NCBI GenBank assembly: GCA_017993775.1 | Contig: JAGOMA010000006.1 | Location: forward strand, 124,001-188,000 | DNA: 64,000 nucleotides | Reading direction: 5' to 3' | Source of the DNA: Chloroflexota bacterium | GTDB taxonomy: Bacteria > Chloroflexota > Anaerolineae > Promineifilales > Promineifilaceae | Shown: positions 9,527 through 18,474 of the stretch, one piece after another | Position numbering within the stretch: the stretch's first letter is position 1 | Layout of the letters: every line of letters begins with the position of its first letter | The notes under the pieces: generated by a model | The model's database searches: none | What the model saw: only the letters and a program-made list of their open reading frames with translations | Told to the model about the DNA's origin: nothing | Made by a program: the position numbers and the translations under genes

Positions 9527-9896
9527 TGGGCGTTTTGGTTCGGACGCAAGGGTGGGACGGGGCTGGGTTGTTGCCAGATGAAGGCCAAATTTGGCACGGC
9601 CGTTTCCGCCACCTGAGGAGCGCGGAAAAAAAACTTACAGGAGATTGGCGACTAAAGACTGGAGATAGAAGCAGTCTCTAGTCTTTGGTCTCCAATCTGA
9701 GTTCTACAAGTTGTCTGGTTTTTGTCCCTTATCACAACTTGATGACATCTGTCACATGAAATCAATTGTAATCATCACTTGCCTATTACTCTCAATGCAA
9801 GGGATGATGTGGTGTATCAGGTTTGCGATTTACCCCGTCTACTCAGCAGCGATCGTTCATGGATATTCCTTGCTCGAGGAATTGGAGAAATTAATT
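9527..9896. other. intergenic region between the divergent ribose and Wood-Ljungdahl operons
   Basis: This 370-base gap holds no convincing gene. It contains a long imperfect hairpin at 9642-9698 built of GATTGG / GACTAAAGACT / GGAGA and its complement, of the same style as repeats at 4150-4206 and 20448-20470. A short interrupted inverted repeat TGACA-N2-TGTCA lies at 9743-9754, in the leader of the Wood-Ljungdahl genes; a regulator site is possible but unproven. Confidence 0.5.
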
Positions 9897-10277
9897 ATGG
9901 CGACGATTATGTTTGAGGTGCCCATGATGTATGGCGACCATCATGTGATAGAGGTTCGCGGGTTGTTGGCATCGCTCCCCGGTGTGCAGCAAATTTATGC
10001 CAGTAGCAGTTTCCACGAAGTTGAAGTCCAATATGATGAATTGCAGGTGAAGGGCGACGAGATCCGCGCAAAACTCGGCGCTGCTGGGTATTTGGGCGAA
10101 TTGGCCTTGCCGGTGGAAACGGGTACTACCCAGAAACAAGACGGCCGTAAACCCTTTTTTCGGCATACGGCCGTTACCCCCCAAACCGGCCAGGTTGTCA
10201 GTTTTGCCCAGAAAGCGCCTTACGAAGGACGGCCGTTGTGGCCCTGTCCCAGCGTCGGCGTCATCCCTAACGATTAG
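9897..10277 (+). CDS. HMA-like small protein preceding CO dehydrogenase
   Basis: The 126-residue product begins at ATG 9897 behind a GGAG site; the longer open frame upstream looks non-coding. Residues 1-70 have the beta-alpha-beta pattern of heavy-metal-associated (HMA, ferredoxin-like) domains: VRGLLASLPGVQQIYASSSF, then EVEVQYDE and IRAKLGAAGY. The metal-binding CxxC loop is replaced by MMYGDHHV, so any metal would be bound through histidines or not at all. The C-terminal 50 residues are Pro-rich with one Cys (WPCPSVG). It ends 80 bases before cooS in the same direction; a role in metal delivery to the nickel enzymes is conjecture. Confidence 0.6.
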   Translation: MATIMFEVPMMYGDHHVIEVRGLLASLPGVQQIYASSSFHEVEVQYDELQVKGDEIRAKLGAAGYLGELALPVETGTTQKQDGRKPFFRHTAVTPQTGQVVSFAQKAPYEGRPLWPCPSVGVIPND

Positions 10278-10357
10278 TAACAGTCAGCCGCGACCGTTCG
10301 TCCATTACTGTTCACACCTCGCTGCCCCAACGGTCTCTGCCCCCAAGGAGATTTCTT

Positions 10358-12370
10358 ATGGCCAAACAAACCCGCAGCCCTGAAGAGCACACCATAGATC
10401 CTGCCGCTCAACAAATGCTTATCCGCGCCGATGAACTCAAAATAGGCACCGCATTTAGCCGCGCCGACAAAATGTCGCCCTGCAACATCGGCTCCGCCGG
10501 TATGTGCTGCAAAATCTGCGGCATGGGTCCCTGTCGTTTAACCAAAGAAGGGGATACCGGCGTCTGCGGCGCGACCATCGACACCATCCAGGCGCGCAAT
10601 CTCATTCGGGCCATAGCCGCTGGCGCGGCCGCCCATTCCGATCACGGCCGTGACATGGCTTTCACCCTCAAAGCAGTCGCCAATGGCCAAACTGAAGGCT
10701 ACACCATCCGCGATATCGCCAAACTACGGCTTGTCGCCCAGCGATACGACATCGAAATCGACGGCCGTGCGCCGGAAGAAATCGCCAACGATCTGGCCGA
10801 TCTTTACCTGGCCCAATTCGGCCAGCAAAAAGGCGAAGTGGTCGTCACCCGAAACGCCCCACCCAAACGGCTCCAACTGTGGCGCGACCTCAACGTCGTG
10901 CCGCGCGGCATTGACCGCGAGGTGGTCGAGGCGCTGCACCGCACCCACATCGGCGATGACCAGGACCCGGAGCACATCCTCAACCACGCTGTGCGCACCG
11001 CGCTGGCCGATGGCTGGGGCGGCAGCATGATCGCCACCGATATTTCCGACATTCTCTTTGGCACGCCGGCTCCTATTTTGGGGGAGGCCAATCTGGGCGT
11101 CTTAAAGGACGATATGGTCAACGTTATCGTTCACGGCCACGAACCCACGCTGAGCCAGATGATTGTCGCCGCATCGCAAGACCCGGAAATCATCGACTAT
11201 GCCCGGCAGGCAGGCTCCAACGGCGTCAATCTGGCCGGGATTTGCTGCACGGCCAACGAAATTTTGATGCGCCAGGGCATTCCGGCCGCCGGTAATTTTC
11301 TGCATCAAGAATTGTCGATTCTCACTGGCTCGGTGGAAGCGATGGTTGTCGATGTGCAGTGCATCATGCAAGCGTTGGTGGGGCTGGCGGAAAATTTCCA
11401 CACCAAAATCATCACCACTTCGCCCAAGGTCAAAATCAAGGGAGCCACGCACATCGAATTCGACGAACACCATGCCCTCTCGGTGGCTAAAAATATTCTC
11501 AAGGTGGCTATCGACAATTATGCCAATCGCGGCCAGACAAAAATCCCGCAAGTAAAAGAGAGGCTGATCCCCGGTTTTTCGCACGAATACATCAACTACA
11601 TGCTCGGCGGCAGCTATCGGGCTTCTTTTCGGCCCTTGAATGATGCGATCCGCGACGGCCGTATCCGGGGCGTAGCGGCCATCGTCGGCTGCAACAATCC
11701 GCGCAGCCAGCAAGATTACCTGCACACCAAAGTGACCAGAGCGCTGCTCAAGAAAGACGTGCTGGTTGTGGAAACAGGCTGCGGGGCCATCGCCGCCGCC
11801 AAACTCGGCCTGCTGCTGGGCGAGGCAGGGCTTGATCAGGTCGGCCCCGGCCTGCGCGAAGTATGCGAAACGATTGGTATCCCGCCGGTACTGCATATGG
11901 GTTCCTGCGTGGACAATACCCGCATCCTCACCGTCCTGACGCAAATGGTTGAAGAAGGCGGCCTGGGCGACGACATCGACCAGATTCCGGCCGTCGGCCT
12001 GGCCCCGGAATGGATGAGCGAAAAAGCGCTGGCTATCGGCACATACTGCGTCGCCTCCGGCGCGTATGTCATGTTTGGCGGCGCCTCGCCGGTCAGCGGC
12101 ATGCCCGACAAAGTAAGCGACAGCGACGTTGTCTTGCATTACATCAGCGAAGGCTGGGAAAAGATGTACGGCGGCAAACTGGAATTTGTGGCCGATCCGG
12201 ACGAAATGGTGCGGCGCACGCTGGACCACATCGATAAAAAGCGGGCGGCGCTTGGCCTGAAGCTCTATAAACCGGAAAACTTCGGCCGCAGCGGCGATGA
12301 TCGCATGTTGGCATTAGAAGAACTGCCGATTTCTGAACGGCGAGCGGCGTTATACGGCGTACCAGCGTGA
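10358..12370 (+). CDS. cooS: anaerobic nickel CO dehydrogenase catalytic subunit
   Basis: The 670-residue protein is a Ni-Fe-S CO dehydrogenase (CooS/AcsA), which reduces CO2 to CO for acetyl-CoA synthase or oxidises CO. The N-terminal cysteine cluster CNIGSAGMCCKICGMGPCR (about residues 43-61) binds the B and D clusters. The C-cluster ligands seen in CooS-II of Carboxydothermus have counterparts here at His259 (VHGHE), Cys296/297 (GICC), Cys335 (VDVQC), Cys445 (VGCNN), Cys475 (ETGCG) and Cys517 (MGSCVDN). AAGGAG lies ahead of the ATG. It is followed by acs genes, so it most likely works in the CODH/ACS complex. Confidence 0.95.
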   Translation: MAKQTRSPEEHTIDPAAQQMLIRADELKIGTAFSRADKMSPCNIGSAGMCCKICGMGPCRLTKEGDTGVCGATIDTIQARNLIRAIAAGAAAHSDHGRDMAFTLKAVANGQTEGYTIRDIAKLRLVAQRYDIEIDGRAPEEIANDLADLYLAQFGQQKGEVVVTRNAPPKRLQLWRDLNVVPRGIDREVVEALHRTHIGDDQDPEHILNHAVRTALADGWGGSMIATDISDILFGTPAPILGEANLGVLKDDMVNVIVHGHEPTLSQMIVAASQDPEIIDYARQAGSNGVNLAGICCTANEILMRQGIPAAGNFLHQELSILTGSVEAMVVDVQCIMQALVGLAENFHTKIITTSPKVKIKGATHIEFDEHHALSVAKNILKVAIDNYANRGQTKIPQVKERLIPGFSHEYINYMLGGSYRASFRPLNDAIRDGRIRGVAAIVGCNNPRSQQDYLHTKVTRALLKKDVLVVETGCGAIAAAKLGLLLGEAGLDQVGPGLREVCETIGIPPVLHMGSCVDNTRILTVLTQMVEEGGLGDDIDQIPAVGLAPEWMSEKALAIGTYCVASGAYVMFGGASPVSGMPDKVSDSDVVLHYISEGWEKMYGGKLEFVADPDEMVRRTLDHIDKKRAALGLKLYKPENFGRSGDDRMLALEELPISERRAALYGVPA

Positions 12371-12412
12371 CACGTGAAGCGTGGTGCGTGAACCCACTCA
12401 CGCATCATACTC
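12366..12412. repeat. GCGTGATGC-type hairpin between cooS and acsB-D
   Basis: An imperfect inverted repeat with arms GTGCGTGA and TCACGCAT overlaps the cooS stop codon. Relatives occur at 16347-16386, 21453-21493, 58823-58889 and 59455-59485. In the transcript it would fold between two cistrons of the same operon. Confidence 0.6.
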
Positions 12413-12434
12413 CACCCATCACCAGGAGGATTTC

Positions 12435-15400
12435 ATGTCACGATACATTGCTACGAGGGCTATTCGCGGGGCCAATGCCCTGGTTCATGAAGCTGAGTTG
12501 ATGTTAAAGAAAGCCGTTGCCGAGAAAGGGGCGGACACGGCCGTTGCCTTTCCCAATACCGCCTACTATCTTCCCCTGATTTATGGCATGACTGGCGAAA
12601 AAGTGGAAACCCTGGGCGATTTGCGCCCGGCGTTAAGCCGCGCCCATGATTTACTGCACCCCATGCCTTCCTCGGACCATTGGACGCCCTATTTGGGCGA
12701 GACGTTGGACAGCGGGATGGCTACGTTAATTGCCGCTGAAGTGGTGGAGGCCATCCGGTTTGTATACGGCAAGCAGCCGGAACCGCTGCCTGGGTTTGCC
12801 CTGGCCGGCGGCACGTCTTATGGCAGCAACGGCAACGGCCGTTCCGGCCATCTCAACGGTCCCATCGACGACATCCAACTGCGTTCCTGGGGCATTTCGC
12901 TGGTTGACGGCCGTATGCCTGGCTTTGCCGCCATCGTCGGCTGCGCCAAGTCCAACGAAGTGGCCGTGAAACTGGTGCGCGAACTGCAAAAGCGCAACAT
13001 CCTCACCTTTTTGTCGGGGAACGTGAACGGCCGTTCCATCATCCACCAGCTCCATGAAGAAGGCGTCGAACTGGGCTATGACACCTACACCGTCCCCTTC
13101 GGCACCGATACGCTCAGCGCCATTTACGCCCTTGGCTTCGCCACCCGCTCCGCGCTCACCTTCGGCGGCCTCAAACCCGGCCAGGCCCGCGACATTTTGC
13201 TCTACAACAAAGAGCGCGTCTATGCCTTCGTCCTGGCTCTGGGCGAAGTCGACGACCTGAAATATGCGGCGGCGGCGGGAGCCATCAACTTTGGTTTCCC
13301 GGTCATCGCCGACACGATCATCCCGGAAATTCTACCTACCGGCGTTACCACCTACGAACATGTCGTTTCCATGCCCTTCAACGAAATCGAAGGCGGCGAT
13401 GACCTGGAACGGGCAGAACGGTTGGTGCAAAAATGCATCGAGATTCGCGGCATCAAAATTAAGCTCACCGACGTGCCTGTGCCCGTTCCCTACGGCTCCG
13501 CCTTCGAGGGCGAAGTGGTCCGCAAGTCCGACATGCGCGTGGAATTTGGCGGCAAACATTCGCGCTGCTTTGAATACCTGCGCATGGCCGACATGGAAAC
13601 CATCACTGACGGCAAAATTGAGGTGATTGGGCCTGATTTTACCGATGTGCCCGGGCAGGGAGCAATGGACCTGGGCATTGTGGTGGAGGTGGCCGGCCGC
13701 GAGATGCAAAAAGATTTCGAGCCGGTGCTGGAACGGCAAATCCATTATTTCATCAATGGCGCGTCGGGCATTCAGCACATCGGCCAGCGGGATATTGCCT
13801 GGATTCGCATGGCCAGCAGCGCGTCGGACAAGGGGTTCACGCTGGAGCATTTCGGCAAAATTTTGCACGCGCGTTTCCATGCCGATTTTGGCGCCATCGT
13901 CGATAAGGTGCAGGTGACGCTGTTTACCAAACCGGAACCGCTGGCTAAATGGCTGGAGGAGGCGCGGGAGTCGTACAGTTTCCGCAACCAACGCCTGGCG
14001 GATTTGACGGACACGGCCGTTCACGAATTTTACTCCTGCACCCTCTGCCAATCGTTCGCCCCCGACCATGTCTGTATTGTCAGCCCAGAGCGATTAGGCC
14101 TGTGCGGCGCGTACAACTGGCTCGACTGCAAAGCCAGCTTCAGCATTAATCCCACCGGCCCCAACCAGCCCATCAAACTGGGCAAAATGCTAGATCGGGA
14201 CATGGGCTACTGGCAAGGCACGATTGATTACGCCAAAAAAGGGTCACATGGCGCGGTGGAAGAAGTCTCCATGTACTCCATTATGGAAAACCCGATGACC
14301 GCCTGCGGCTGCTTCGAGTGCATCGTCATGTACATCCCGGAAGTGGAGGGCGTGATGGTGGTCAGCCGCGAGGATGTGGGCATGACACCCGCCGGCATGA
14401 AGTTTAGCACACTGGCGGGCATGGCCGGCGGCGGCGTGCAGACGCCCGGCGTCATGGGCGTGGGCAAATATTATCTGGTCAGCCCTAAATTTATTTCCGC
14501 CGATGGCGGCTTTAAGCGCGTGGTCTGGATGAGCAAGGTGCTCAAGGAGACGATGGCCGACGAGCTGCAGCACGTCGCCGAGCGCGAGGGCATCCCAGAC
14601 CTGATTGACCGCATTGCCGATGGCGACAAAATCGCCACGGTGGAGCAGTTGGAGGATTGGGTGGAGGAAGTGCGTCATCCGGTGTTGGAGATGCCGCCGA
14701 TGAGCGCCCCGCGCGAGGGAAAACCAGCGCGTCTACCGCAGGAACGGGCGGAGGTGCTGGATCAGGCAACGGCCGTTGTCGAAGAAGCCATGGCCAAAAG
14801 CGAAAAAACAGCCGCTGAACGCGCGGCTCCAGAAGAGGTCGCCGCCAAAGAGACAAAGGTTGTTGAGCAGCCAGCGGAAAAACCAGCCATGCCGACATTT
14901 GTGCAGGAAACCAAACCTATCAAGCCTATACTGACCGAAACAGTGCAGCCGGCTCCCGCGCAGCCCATGCCCGTTTCCATGCCAACTACGCAGGCCGACA
15001 TGCTTCAGCAGGCCCACGAAGCGGCTTTGCGGCAGGCGTTGGCGCTGCAGCAAGCGGCTGCCGAAGCGCTGCGACAGGCCGAATTTCTGGGCAAAGCGCG
15101 AGAGATGGCCGCCAAACCCACCACGCCCACCGAGGCTGTGGACCATTTGCGGCAGGCGTTGGAGGCGGCTTTGAGTGTGTTGGGCGGGCAGCCTGTAGCC
15201 GCGCCATCGCCCACCCCGCCGACAGCAAAGGAAGGCGCGCCAATTGCCGCGCCGGCGCCCCCGGAACCCCCGGTTCCCGTTCCCGTCGCGCCCAAGATTG
15301 AAATACCCACCCCGGTTCCTGCTCCCCGGCCCCAACTCCCGGCCGCCAAAGCCAAATTAGCCCCGGATCAACCCTGGCTGGCTCCTGGCACGAAAACGGC

Positions 15401-16337
15401 CGTACTCAAAGAAAAATGGGCCGGTAAAGTGCGCGAAATCACCCTGGGGGCGACGGCGGCCGACGGCGGCACGCGCTCTCACACAGTTACCGTTGGCGGC
15501 GAAACGGCGATGCCGTTTATGCACTTTGAAGGCGATTTCCCCCATGCGCCGGTGGTGGCCATCGAAATTAAAGACCAGAAACCGGCGGATTGGTCGCCGC
15601 TGCTGCTGGAAGCCTGGGGCGAGGTAATGGATGACCCGGCCCGTTGGGCGCAGGCAGCCGAACAGGCGGGCGCAAGTCTGATTCAACTTTCCTTTTCGCT
15701 GACGAGTGAGGCGGCAACGGCCGTATCCACCGTCAAATCCGTCCTCCAGGCGACCGGCCTGCCGCTCATCGTCATTGGTCCCGGACAGGCTGAAAAAGAT
15801 AATGCGCTGCTGCTGCCCATCGCTGAAGCCTGCAAAGGCGAGCGCTTGCTGCTGGGCGTGTGCGAAGACAAAAACTACCGCACCATCGTCGCCGGAGCCA
15901 TGGCCAATGGCCACCTGGTCACGGCTCGCACCGCCATGGATGTCAACCTGGCCAAACAGCTCAACATTCTCATCAGCGATATGGGACTGCCATTAGATCG
16001 TGTCATCATGGACCCTACCACCGGCGCGTTAGGTTATGGCTTCGAGTACGGTTACTCGGTGATGGAGCGGCTGCGGCTGGCGGCGCTGCAAGGCGACAGC
16101 ATGACCCAACTGCCGATGCTGGTAACGCCCGGCGAAGAATGCTGGAAGACAAAAGAGGCCAAAGTGGGCAGCGGCGTGCCCGGCGCGTGGGGTGATTGGC
16201 GCGAACGGGCCATCACCTGGGAAACGTTGACAGCTACCATGCTCATCGAATCTGGCGCGAACATCGTTGTGCTGCGGCATCCCGAAAGCGCGCGCCGGGT
16301 GCGGCTGGCGATTGACGATTTGATGACGAAGGCGTAA
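12435..16337 (+). CDS. acsB: acetyl-CoA synthase fused to corrinoid iron-sulfur protein small subunit (AcsB-AcsD fusion)
   Basis: The 1300-residue protein joins two enzymes that are normally separate. Residues 1 to about 755 are the CO-methylating acetyl-CoA synthase; all six A-cluster cysteines are present (Cys535, 538, 547, 557, 624, 626), with the same spacing as C506-C597 of the Moorella enzyme. A linker of about 230 residues follows, rich in Pro, Ala, Gln and Glu, with a helical, probably coiled-coil stretch near 855-918. Residues from about 990 to 1300 are the TIM-barrel small subunit of the corrinoid protein (AcsD/CdhD), starting with REITLGATAADGGTRSHT and containing LNILISDMGLPLDRVIMDP and GYGFEYGYSVMERLRLAAL. 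There is no stop or frameshift in the linker. ATG 12435 follows AGGAGGA. It lies between cooS and acsC. Confidence 0.93.
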   Translation: MSRYIATRAIRGANALVHEAELMLKKAVAEKGADTAVAFPNTAYYLPLIYGMTGEKVETLGDLRPALSRAHDLLHPMPSSDHWTPYLGETLDSGMATLIAAEVVEAIRFVYGKQPEPLPGFALAGGTSYGSNGNGRSGHLNGPIDDIQLRSWGISLVDGRMPGFAAIVGCAKSNEVAVKLVRELQKRNILTFLSGNVNGRSIIHQLHEEGVELGYDTYTVPFGTDTLSAIYALGFATRSALTFGGLKPGQARDILLYNKERVYAFVLALGEVDDLKYAAAAGAINFGFPVIADTIIPEILPTGVTTYEHVVSMPFNEIEGGDDLERAERLVQKCIEIRGIKIKLTDVPVPVPYGSAFEGEVVRKSDMRVEFGGKHSRCFEYLRMADMETITDGKIEVIGPDFTDVPGQGAMDLGIVVEVAGREMQKDFEPVLERQIHYFINGASGIQHIGQRDIAWIRMASSASDKGFTLEHFGKILHARFHADFGAIVDKVQVTLFTKPEPLAKWLEEARESYSFRNQRLADLTDTAVHEFYSCTLCQSFAPDHVCIVSPERLGLCGAYNWLDCKASFSINPTGPNQPIKLGKMLDRDMGYWQGTIDYAKKGSHGAVEEVSMYSIMENPMTACGCFECIVMYIPEVEGVMVVSREDVGMTPAGMKFSTLAGMAGGGVQTPGVMGVGKYYLVSPKFISADGGFKRVVWMSKVLKETMADELQHVAEREGIPDLIDRIADGDKIATVEQLEDWVEEVRHPVLEMPPMSAPREGKPARLPQERAEVLDQATAVVEEAMAKSEKTAAERAAPEEVAAKETKVVEQPAEKPAMPTFVQETKPIKPILTETVQPAPAQPMPVSMPTTQADMLQQAHEAALRQALALQQAAAEALRQAEFLGKAREMAAKPTTPTEAVDHLRQALEAALSVLGGQPVAAPSPTPPTAKEGAPIAAPAPPEPPVPVPVAPKIEIPTPVPAPRPQLPAAKAKLAPDQPWLAPGTKTAVLKEKWAGKVREITLGATAADGGTRSHTVTVGGETAMPFMHFEGDFPHAPVVAIEIKDQKPADWSPLLLEAWGEVMDDPARWAQAAEQAGASLIQLSFSLTSEAATAVSTVKSVLQATGLPLIVIGPGQAEKDNALLLPIAEACKGERLLLGVCEDKNYRTIVAGAMANGHLVTARTAMDVNLAKQLNILISDMGLPLDRVIMDPTTGALGYGFEYGYSVMERLRLAALQGDSMTQLPMLVTPGEECWKTKEAKVGSGVPGAWGDWRERAITWETLTATMLIESGANIVVLRHPESARRVRLAIDDLMTKA

Positions 16338-16346
16338 TGCGTGAGG

Positions 16347-16386
16347 CGTGATGCGTGAGGCGTAAAAAACGGCATCACGCATCACG
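16347..16386. repeat. GCGTGATGC-type hairpin between acsB-D and acsC
   Basis: Perfect 12-base arms CGTGATGCGTGA (16347-16358) and TCACGCATCACG (16375-16386) enclose a 16-base loop. There is no T-run after it, so it resembles a processing or stabilising hairpin more than a terminator. Confidence 0.7.
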
Positions 16387-16404
16387 TTTCATGGAGAAAA
16401 AATA

Positions 16405-17736
16405 ATGGCTCTCTCAGGCATCCAAATTTACAAAATGCTCCCCCAGACCAACTGCAAAGAGTGCGGGTTCCCGACCTGTCTGGCGTTTGCCATGAAACTG
16501 GCGCAAAAGCAGGTGGAATTGGCCCTCTGTCCGACCGTCAGCGAGGAGTCGAAGGCGCAGTTGTCGGAGGCGGCCGCGCCGCCTGTGCGCCCGATCGCGC
16601 TCAAGTCGAATGGGTACGAGGTTTTGTCGGGCAACGAGGTGGTTTTGTTCCGCCACGAAAAGCGATTTTTTAGCCCGGCCGGTCTTTTTGTGCGGGTGTA
16701 CGACAACGAAGCGTTAGAGGTGATCCGGCAGAAGGTAACGGCCGTTGCCGATTACGTTGTCGATTATGTGGGCATTAATTTGCGGCTGGACGGCATTGCG
16801 GTGCAGGCGGCGGGTGGCGATTTTGTGGAGGCGGTAACGGCCGTGCGGGCCGTCACACACTTGCCCCTCATTCTCATCGGCCAGCCAGACACGCTCAAAA
16901 CCGCCATAGACAAACTGGACGATGGCAAACTGCTGCTGGCTCAGGCTACGGCCGACAACTGGCAGGCTATGGCCGCGCTGGCCAAATCCGCCAATGCCGC
17001 CCTTGCCGTGCAAGCCGCCACCGTGGATGAAATGGTAGACCTGGCCGAAAAAATCAAAACGGCCGGCGTCGACGACATTGTCCTGGCTCCGGCGCAGCGC
17101 AGCCTGGGTGGAACCCTGGCAGCCAACACCACCGCCCGGCGTATGGCCCTCAAAAAGAACTTCCGCAATCTGGGTTATCCCATCCTCAATTTCCCAGGTG
17201 ATGGGGAAAGCCCCGACCTGGAAATCATGCTGGCGGCTCAGGCCATTGGCAAATATGGCGGCTTTGTGGTGCTGGACCATTTCAGCCCGGAAACGGCCTA
17301 CTCGCTGCTGGTGCTGCGCCAAAACATCTACACCGACCCACAAAAGCCCATTCAAGTGCAGCCCGATGTCTACGAAATCAACAATCCCGGCCCGGAATCG
17401 CCGGTACTGGTGACGACGAATTTCTCCATTACCTATTTCAGCGTAGCCAATGAGGTGGAAAGCGCAGGTCTGCCAGCCTGGCTGCTAGTTTGCGACGCCG
17501 AAGGGATGAGCGTGCTTACCGCCTGGGCGGCCGGAAAATTCGACGCGGAGCGCATCGCCAAAGACGTGAAGCGCTTTGGCGTGTCTGAAAAAGTGGCCAC
17601 CAAGCGGTTGGTGCTTCCCGGCCACGTGGCTATTCTTTCCGGCGAATTGGAAGAAGAGCTGCCCGGCTGGGACATTAAAGTTGGTCCCCGCGAGGCGGTA
17701 GATTTACCGGCGTTTATGAAACAGGTTTTGCTGTGA
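16405..17736 (+). CDS. acsC: corrinoid iron-sulfur protein large subunit (AcsC/CdhE)
   Basis: The 443-residue subunit carries the methyl group on a corrinoid between methyl-tetrahydrofolate and acetyl-CoA synthase. The N-terminal [4Fe-4S] domain has Cys17, Cys20, Cys25 and Cys42 (TNCKECGFPTC). A TIM-barrel domain follows (about 60-310), then a C-terminal corrinoid-binding domain from VLVTTNFSITYF to the end, with a glycine/serine-rich GHVAILSGELEEELPGW segment. Length and order match the family. Its usual partner AcsD is supplied here as the C-terminal part of the upstream fusion, so a complex with the fusion is expected. Confidence 0.94.
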   Translation: MALSGIQIYKMLPQTNCKECGFPTCLAFAMKLAQKQVELALCPTVSEESKAQLSEAAAPPVRPIALKSNGYEVLSGNEVVLFRHEKRFFSPAGLFVRVYDNEALEVIRQKVTAVADYVVDYVGINLRLDGIAVQAAGGDFVEAVTAVRAVTHLPLILIGQPDTLKTAIDKLDDGKLLLAQATADNWQAMAALAKSANAALAVQAATVDEMVDLAEKIKTAGVDDIVLAPAQRSLGGTLAANTTARRMALKKNFRNLGYPILNFPGDGESPDLEIMLAAQAIGKYGGFVVLDHFSPETAYSLLVLRQNIYTDPQKPIQVQPDVYEINNPGPESPVLVTTNFSITYFSVANEVESAGLPAWLLVCDAEGMSVLTAWAAGKFDAERIAKDVKRFGVSEKVATKRLVLPGHVAILSGELEEELPGWDIKVGPREAVDLPAFMKQVLL

Positions 17737-17921
17737 TGCGTAATGGCGGTGGCGGAAAAAATTTACTCTTTACCTACTTCCTAACAAGAGCTTTATGAAA
17801 TTTGCGCCTTGTAGCCTCGCAGCCGCGGTAAGGATACTGCGGTTACAAATTCCATGAACAAAACTTGAAATTATTTTTGTAACAAATAAATCCCAGTTCA
17901 GTAAGGAAACTTCAAGAAAAG
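17737..17921. other. intergenic region with hairpin repeat, acsC to CoA-binding gene
   Basis: The space holds an imperfect hairpin at about 17819-17847 (GCCGCGGTA, loop AGGA, TACTGCGGT). The surrounding TTGTAGCC...GGTTACAAATTCCATG is related, in inverse orientation, to 37638-37670. No gene is seen. Confidence 0.45.
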
Positions 17922-18398
17922 ATGAGCCATTTTAACGATTTAGCCAGTGAGTTTTTAGCCCAAAAACGTATAGCCGTTGCCGGTGTCTCGCATGATGAAA
18001 AACAGACAGCGAATGGCATTTACAAAATCTTCCGCGATAAGGGGTACGAGGTTTTTGCCGTTAACCCCAATCTGGAAGTCACCAGTTATGGCGACCCGTG
18101 TTACCCCAACATGCAGGCTATCCCTGGCGGGGTGGATGGGGCAATGATTGTTACCAGCCCAACAGTGACAGAACAGGTGGTGCAGGATTGTGTGACGGCG
18201 GGTGTGCCACGCGTCTGGATGCATAACAATACGTTTATGCCATCGAGTGTGTCCGATAAGGCCACGGCCGTTTGCCGTGAAAATAACATCGTTGTCATCG
18301 ATGGCGGGTGTCCGATGATGTTTTTCGATCCCTTCCACAAATGCATGAAATGGGTTTTGGGGGCAATGGGACGGCTGCCCCAAACCAGTGATTCGTAA
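17922..18398 (+). CDS. CoA-binding domain protein (YccU-like)
   Basis: The 158-residue protein has the Rossmann-type CoA_binding fold: KRIAVAGVSHDEKQTANGIY (glycine-rich loop), GYEVFAVNPN, then VDGAMIVTSP and VPRVWMHNNT, ending in VIDGGCPMMF. Such stand-alone domains bind CoA or related nucleotides, and most have no assigned reaction. Its position between acsC and acsV suggests a role tied to CoA handling by the acetyl-CoA synthase, but that rests only on context. Confidence 0.8.
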   Translation: MSHFNDLASEFLAQKRIAVAGVSHDEKQTANGIYKIFRDKGYEVFAVNPNLEVTSYGDPCYPNMQAIPGGVDGAMIVTSPTVTEQVVQDCVTAGVPRVWMHNNTFMPSSVSDKATAVCRENNIVVIDGGCPMMFFDPFHKCMKWVLGAMGRLPQTSDS

Positions 18399-18474
18399 GC
18401 AGTCAACAATGAACAGGTAAGTTCCCCACCGCCTGTTCATTGAAAACTGAATACCAACCACTCGATCCGGAACT

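Noticed and set aside
10195-10383. Small plus-strand frame overlapping the HMA-like gene and the cooS start
   Set aside because: It overlaps two better supported genes and has no ribosome site.
11102-12229. 375-codon minus-strand frame inside cooS
   Set aside because: Shadow frame of a GC-rich gene; the sense strand encodes a full CO dehydrogenase with its metal ligands.
14733-15355. Gly/Arg- and Pro/Ala-rich minus-strand frames opposite the AcsB-AcsD linker
   Set aside because: They are complements of a low-complexity Pro/Ala-rich coding region; no start site or recognisable domain.
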